Shown: positions 15,255-18,800 of the stretch, piece after piece | How positions within the stretch are numbered: position 1 is the first letter of the stretch | How the letters are laid out: each line of letters begins with the position of its first letter | Source: Chitinophaga pinensis | Lineage (GTDB): Bacteria; Bacteroidota; Bacteroidia; Flavobacteriales_D; Crocinitomicaceae | DNA length: 18,800 bases | Assembly: GCA_945897765.1 (NCBI GenBank) | Contig: CAMDGP010000015.1 | Span: 1 to 18,800, forward strand | Direction: 5' to 3' | Made by a program: the position numbers and the translations under genes | Notes under the pieces: model-generated | Databases searched by the model: none | Told to the model about the DNA's origin: nothing | The model's input: only the letters and a program-made list of their open reading frames with translations

Positions 15255-15881
15255 TTAGAAAATATTTAAAATTATAAAAAACAATGACATTATTACAAAC
15301 AAGGCATCGTTTACTTTGTTTGCTTCATTTAGCTTAAAAAAGTGATAAATAAGTTGTAATACTAATCCAATAAATAACCAACAAACGTAATTATAAATAG
15401 GAATATAACCGTCTGTCCATCGCCAAAAATCACTAGAAACTGCAACAGGTTCCATAAAAATATCCAAGGAAACCATTATTATTGCAGCAAAAAAAGGTGT
15501 TAGGTAAGTGTGTTTGAAAAAATGTTTTGCTAAAGTTGCTGAACTTACAACAATTAATGCCCAATTACAGCCAATCACAAGCGGAATTCCATCGAATTTT
15601 CGTCCTAAATTTTGTCCATATTCATAATTCCCAAATAAATAACCAGTATGAACTCCAATCCATTCAACCGCCATTCCAACAATAAAAGCAAACGCTATAA
15701 ATACATACCAATTTCTATCTTTTTGATTGCGTGCAATGAGGAGAATAAGAAAAGAAATAAATAAATTAACATCTGACAATGCCAAGAACATATTTCTATA
15801 TTGTGGCGTCAATATTCCAAATACACCAACTGTATAAAGAATTACCAAAATAGAAATCAGAATTTTATTTTTTTGTGACAT
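15255..15881 (-). CDS. cruF: Carotenoid biosynthesis protein, CruF/DUF422 family (1',2'-hydratase)
   Basis: A 208-residue protein with about seven membrane helices. The DUF422 patterns are visible: MAVEWIGVHTGYLFGNYEYG (70-89), GIPLVIGCNW (98-107), and SLDIFMEPVAVSSDFWRW followed by IPIYNYVCW (138-168). Members hydrate the 1,2 double bond of a psi end, giving 1'-hydroxy carotenoids such as those leading to myxol or saproxanthin. Its company with a lycopene cyclase and CrtZ fits a monocyclic product with one hydroxylated beta ring and one hydrated linear end. It lies 20 nt after the epimerase gene and 1 nt before crtZ. The family call is strong; the exact substrate is inferred. Confidence 0.82.
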   Translation of the reverse strand: MSQKNKILISILVILYTVGVFGILTPQYRNMFLALSDVNLFISFLILLIARNQKDRNWYVFIAFAFIVGMAVEWIGVHTGYLFGNYEYGQNLGRKFDGIPLVIGCNWALIVVSSATLAKHFFKHTYLTPFFAAIIMVSLDIFMEPVAVSSDFWRWTDGYIPIYNYVCWLFIGLVLQLIYHFFKLNEANKVNDALFVIMSLFFIILNIF

Positions 15882-15901
15882 TGGATTTTTAACGTAGATA
15901 A

Positions 15902-16906
15902 CTATTGATTTGTTCGTGCATTCAAAACATTTTCTATTGTTTCTTTTAACGTTCTAAATTCAATAGGAATAACAGACTTAATTTTTGAAACATCGTAAGC
16001 AACATTTTTATAAGCAGAGTTAACAGTTTCAATCGATAAACCACTTTTTCCCCCACTAAAGCGACTAAAAAATTCGATAAAATTGGCAACTATTAGAGCA
16101 AGTGATTTTGGAATTTGATACTTTGGAATTCGACTACCCATTTTGGAGCAAACTGCTGTGAACAAATCTTTAAACGATTGATTCGTTCCAACACATAAAT
16201 AGCGTTCAGATTGAATATCGCTTTTCATTAAATAGCGCATACAAAAAGCAACATCGCGTGCATCAACTGTAGCATTACTTCCATTTGGATAGAAAAGCAA
16301 ACCTTTTTTTCCAGTTTTGAAAATTGTTAAAGAACCACTTTCCCAATTTCCTGGACCAAGAATCACACAAGGGTTAATCATAACCGCATTTAATCCTTCT
16401 TCAATTCCTCGCCAAACCTCTTTTTCCGCCGAAAACTTGGAAACCGAATAGCCACTGTTGTTTCCTTCTATTTCCCACTTATCTTTTTCAGTAGTTAATC
16501 CTGAAGCATTATTTCCAATCGCTGCTGTTGAACTGACATAGCACAATTTTTCAACTTTATATTTCAAACAAAAGTTAACGATATTGGCAGTAGCTTCCCG
16601 ATTTTGGCGCATACATTCCGAAAAATCAGACTTGAAAAAGGAAACTTTTGCCGCACAATGATAAACGTGAGTTATATCAGTAAACAACTCTTTGAGAAAG
16701 AAAATATCCAATAAATCGCCTTCTTTCCAAATGATTTGTTTTAAAAATTCATCCGCTTTCGATGGATTATAATAGTTGAAAAGATCAGTAACTTGCGAAA
16801 TTTTACTTTTAGAATGACAAAGCGCCAAACAACTTTCTCCTTTTGAAATTAACTCATAAAGTAGATGACTACCTAAAAGTCCTGTTGCACCTGTGACTAA
16901 TATCAT
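15902..16906 (-). CDS. NAD-dependent epimerase/dehydratase family protein
   Basis: A 334-residue extended SDR. It starts directly with the Rossmann strand MILVTGATGLLGSHLL (GATGLLG at 6-12), has HCAAKV after the fourth strand, SST at 125-127, and the active-site pair Tyr153 and Lys157 in YSVSKFSAEK. The sequence NPCVILGPG (178-186) is typical of dihydroflavonol-reductase-like and sterol-dehydrogenase-like members, which reduce ketones or act on sugar nucleotides. It is the first gene of the leftward carotenoid operon (20 nt before cruF). A role in finishing the pigment, for example modifying a hydroxyl or keto group, is possible but not shown by the sequence. Confidence 0.85.
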   Translation of the reverse strand: MILVTGATGLLGSHLLYELISKGESCLALCHSKSKISQVTDLFNYYNPSKADEFLKQIIWKEGDLLDIFFLKELFTDITHVYHCAAKVSFFKSDFSECMRQNREATANIVNFCLKYKVEKLCYVSSTAAIGNNASGLTTEKDKWEIEGNNSGYSVSKFSAEKEVWRGIEEGLNAVMINPCVILGPGNWESGSLTIFKTGKKGLLFYPNGSNATVDARDVAFCMRYLMKSDIQSERYLCVGTNQSFKDLFTAVCSKMGSRIPKYQIPKSLALIVANFIEFFSRFSGGKSGLSIETVNSAYKNVAYDVSKIKSVIPIEFRTLKETIENVLNARTNQ

Positions 16907-16934
16907 ACTGTAAAATTAGCAAGAAAGCAATTGC

Positions 16935-16963
16935 CGAAACTATTAAACTTTTGATAATTCAAA
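16935..16963 (-). promoter_or_regulatory. Candidate promoter of the carotenoid operon
   Basis: On the minus strand TTTG (16963-16960) is followed after 17 nt by TAGTTTCG (16942-16935), one mismatch from TAnnTTTG. The predicted leader before the ATG at 16906 is about 20-25 nt. It lies in the 94-bp gap after the carboxypeptidase gene. Confidence 0.35.
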
Positions 16964-17000
16964 TAGAATCGAATTAAGAGAAGAAATAAAAATGAACTCC

Positions 17001-18800
17001 TTATTTCTTTACTACTAATTTCACGCGCTTTTCATCAACTTGAATGGTGTAAACACCTGAAGCAACTAATTCTAATGAGATAATTTGATTTTCAGAATTT
17101 ACAATTCCCGTTTTAACCAATTGTCCTTTGAAATCATAAATGAAAAATTCACTTCCGATGAACGCATTTTTCAAAGTCACGATTCCTTCTGTTGGATTAG
17201 GAAAAACTTGTAAATTCGAAGCTCCATTTTCATTCAAATCAGAACATTGTTCAACGATAATATTAAGGTTCGTCGCAGCGCTACAACCATTGCCGTCTGT
17301 AAAACTTGCAGTTAGTACATTTAAACCAATAGTTGCTATTGAAGGATCAAAAGTAAGATTATTAACCGCTGTTCCAGAAACAATAGCATTTGCTGGACTA
17401 ACAGTTAAATTAACAAGACCTTGATTATCACAAACGGTGTTGCTGGCAGCATTTGAAGTTAATGCTACAGTAGGATTTGTATTTACAGTAATCGTCTGAG
17501 AAGTTGAATTTGTCCCTGCACTGTTTGTAACTGTTAATTGAACAGTAAAAGTTCCAGCTGTTGTGTAGGTGTGAAGTGGATTTTGTTGACTAGAATTTGT
17601 TCCATCACCAAAAGTCCAAGCCCAAGTCGTAGGAATATTGGAAGAAAAATCATTAAAAGTTATTGAATTTCCAATACAAGTGTTTGCAGTTGTTGGTTGA
17701 AAAGATGCAACTGGCTCAACAGTCGCACCAGCTTCGTTGAAGAATATTTTGAAATCATCGAAGTAAAAACCATCAGCGTTTGTTCCTCCATCTGCTCTAA
17801 GTTGAAAACGCATTTTAATTTGTTGACCTAAATAATCACTTAAGTTAATTTCTTCCAAGACCCAAGCAGATTGAACCCCTTCATAAACTGGTTGATTGTT
17901 AGGTTGAACACTTCCGTTTGCACTTGTACCAGCAACTGTATAATTTCCACATTGCCCAATCCATGTTGTACCGTTATCAGTTGATACTTGAAATTGAACA
18001 TAATCGTAATCCGCTTCTAAATTCCACTTTGCATAAAAAGAAACCATTGCAGCATTAGCATTTGATAAATCGACAACAGGAACATAAGTGTATGTTCTAT
18101 TGGCATTACTTGCATAATTTCCTGTAGGTGTATCTGTGAATGATTTCGTTGCAGAAACATAAGTTGTTGTAGTTGTTCCCCAATTACCTGTCCAATTTGT
18201 AGTTGCTGTTGCATCCTCTAAAACTTGAAGTGTAACAGCGCCATAGGTTTTGGTAATGGTATCTTTTCTAACCCATAACCCATTATCTGTTTTAAGAATG
18301 TATTTGATTTGATCACCAAATTGAATAGATGGGTTTAAAGTATAAGAAATTGTTCCGTTGGAAGTTTGTTGTAAGTTTAAATTATAAACTACTGGATTTC
18401 CGACTGTAGTGATGTTTAATAATGGTTGTATTGAAACAGTTACAGCTCCAGCTTCTCTTCCTAATCTTTTGATGGAATGGTTAAAATCTCCGCTAAGTGT
18501 TGCAATTGACGATGGGTCGGTGTCACTTACTATATTGTAATTTCTAGCAATATGAGCTAAAACTAAATTTGGAAAAACCATTTCTGCGCAAGTTGGAATA
18601 ATCTCAGCTTGTGGTTGCCAAAATGCGGTTCCTACTTCTGGCGTATGGGCGAAAATTGTATCTTTTTGACCAACACCAATATCAACCTTATACATATAAT
18701 CGTCTGAATCTCCAGAAGCCGGATATAAACCTGAACTTTTTATTGCCGAATACCCATAAACTGAACCATGTGATTGGTATAATCTTGAAAATAGTCATGG
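17001..18800 (-). CDS. Secreted M14 zinc carboxypeptidase with PKD and T9SS sorting domain, 3' part, probably frameshifted
   Basis: The gene enters from the right edge, so the N-terminus and the zinc-ligand region are missing. Counting from the ATG at 18695 (an internal codon), the end of the M14 domain shows GLYPASGDSDDYMYK just before it and then the catalytic Glu20 in TPEVGTAFWQP. Next come a beta-sandwich spacer (about 85-150), a jelly-roll module resembling MAM or immune-inhibitor-A domains (about 165-320, GFYFDDFKIFF), a PKD domain (327-404, WTFGDGTNSSQQNP), an Ig-like segment (405-482), and a type A C-terminal sorting domain (491-564, LQVFPNPTEG ... GVYTIQV ... KLVVKK). Such enzymes are exported by the type IX system and trimmed at the cell surface. 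The frame contains a TGA at 18795-18797, while the homologous-looking sequence continues in another frame, so a one-base deletion near 18756-18760 is likely. Confidence 0.85.
18753..18761 (-). other. Probable single-base deletion (frameshift) in the M14 carboxypeptidase
   Basis: Reading the minus strand, 18799-18759 translates in one frame as HDYFQDYTNHMVQF, M14-like. From 18755 the good sequence (GYSAIKSSGLYPASGDSDD) is in the next frame. Adding one A to GTTTATGGG, giving TTT AAT GGG, would join the two as QF-N-GYS, and NGY is a usual junction in this family. Without it the downstream frame hits TGA at 18795-18797. Confidence 0.6.

Noticed and set aside
16955..16976. TAATTC/GAATTA inverted repeat as terminator of the carboxypeptidase gene
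   Set aside because: A 6-bp AT-only stem with a 10-nt loop and no T-tract; it also overlaps the candidate promoter of the carotenoid operon.
17140..17424. Plus-strand open frame of 94 codons within the carboxypeptidase gene
   Set aside because: It is opposite to the Ig-like and T9SS sorting regions, which match known patterns; no independent coding evidence.
1..18800. CRISPR arrays, insertion sequences, tRNA or rRNA genes, phage or defence genes
   Set aside because: I looked for regularly spaced repeats, transposase motifs, tRNA-like cloverleaf ends (GGTTCRA followed by an acceptor stem) and nuclease or toxin-like proteins, and saw none.

Overview
This is an AT-rich chromosomal stretch from a Bacteroidota bacterium, most likely of the Flavobacteriia type (a Fluviicola/Crocinitomicaceae-like lineage fits, but family level is inference). 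The grounds are a PorP/SprF-family protein beside an OmpA/PD40 protein, a C-terminal type IX secretion sorting domain, a PadR-PspC pair, Bacteroidota-type promoters (TTG near -33 and TAnnTTTG near -7), and carotenoid genes of the CrtYcd/CrtZ/CruF type.

Layout, left to right. (1) 1-456 (+) is the 3' end of a PKD-domain protein of unknown function. It meets, stop codon over stop codon, a minus-strand operon at 453-4937: porP/sprF-like, then an OmpA-family TPR/PD40 protein, then a polytopic acyltransferase. (2) 4987-10434 is a phenylacetyl-CoA epoxidase locus. paaABCD run rightward from 7941, while two different full-length paaE-type reductases and an SDR oxidoreductase run leftward from 7807 out of the same 133-bp divergent promoter region. 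(3) 10618-11940 (+) is an exported alpha/beta-hydrolase followed by a good intrinsic terminator. (4) 12156-14015 (+) is a PadR regulator plus PspC-domain membrane protein operon, with a strong candidate autoregulatory operator. (5) 14088-16906 (-) is a carotenoid operon: NAD-dependent epimerase/dehydratase, CruF/DUF422, CrtZ and a CrtYcd-type lycopene cyclase. A 16-bp perfect hairpin separates it from the converging PspC gene. (6) 17001-18800 (-) is the 3' part of a secreted M14 zinc carboxypeptidase with a jelly-roll/MAM-like module, a PKD domain and a T9SS sorting tail. Its reading frame appears broken by a one-base deletion close to the window edge.

How the genes work together. PaaABC with a PaaE-type reductase converts phenylacetyl-CoA to its ring-1,2-epoxide, and PaaD supports metal-centre maturation. 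None of the downstream paa genes (paaG, paaZ, paaJ, paaH, paaK) is in the window. The carotenoid genes cyclise an end group, hydroxylate the beta ring and hydrate the other (psi) end, which points to a monocyclic saproxanthin/myxol-like pigment. Phytoene synthase and desaturase genes must lie elsewhere.

No wholly new system is obvious. The most interesting points are the duplicated paaE plus SDR arm, the acyltransferase coupled to porP-ompA, the PadR operator architecture, the OmpA protein with a variant binding loop and an Ig-like tail, and the probable frameshift in the carboxypeptidase.
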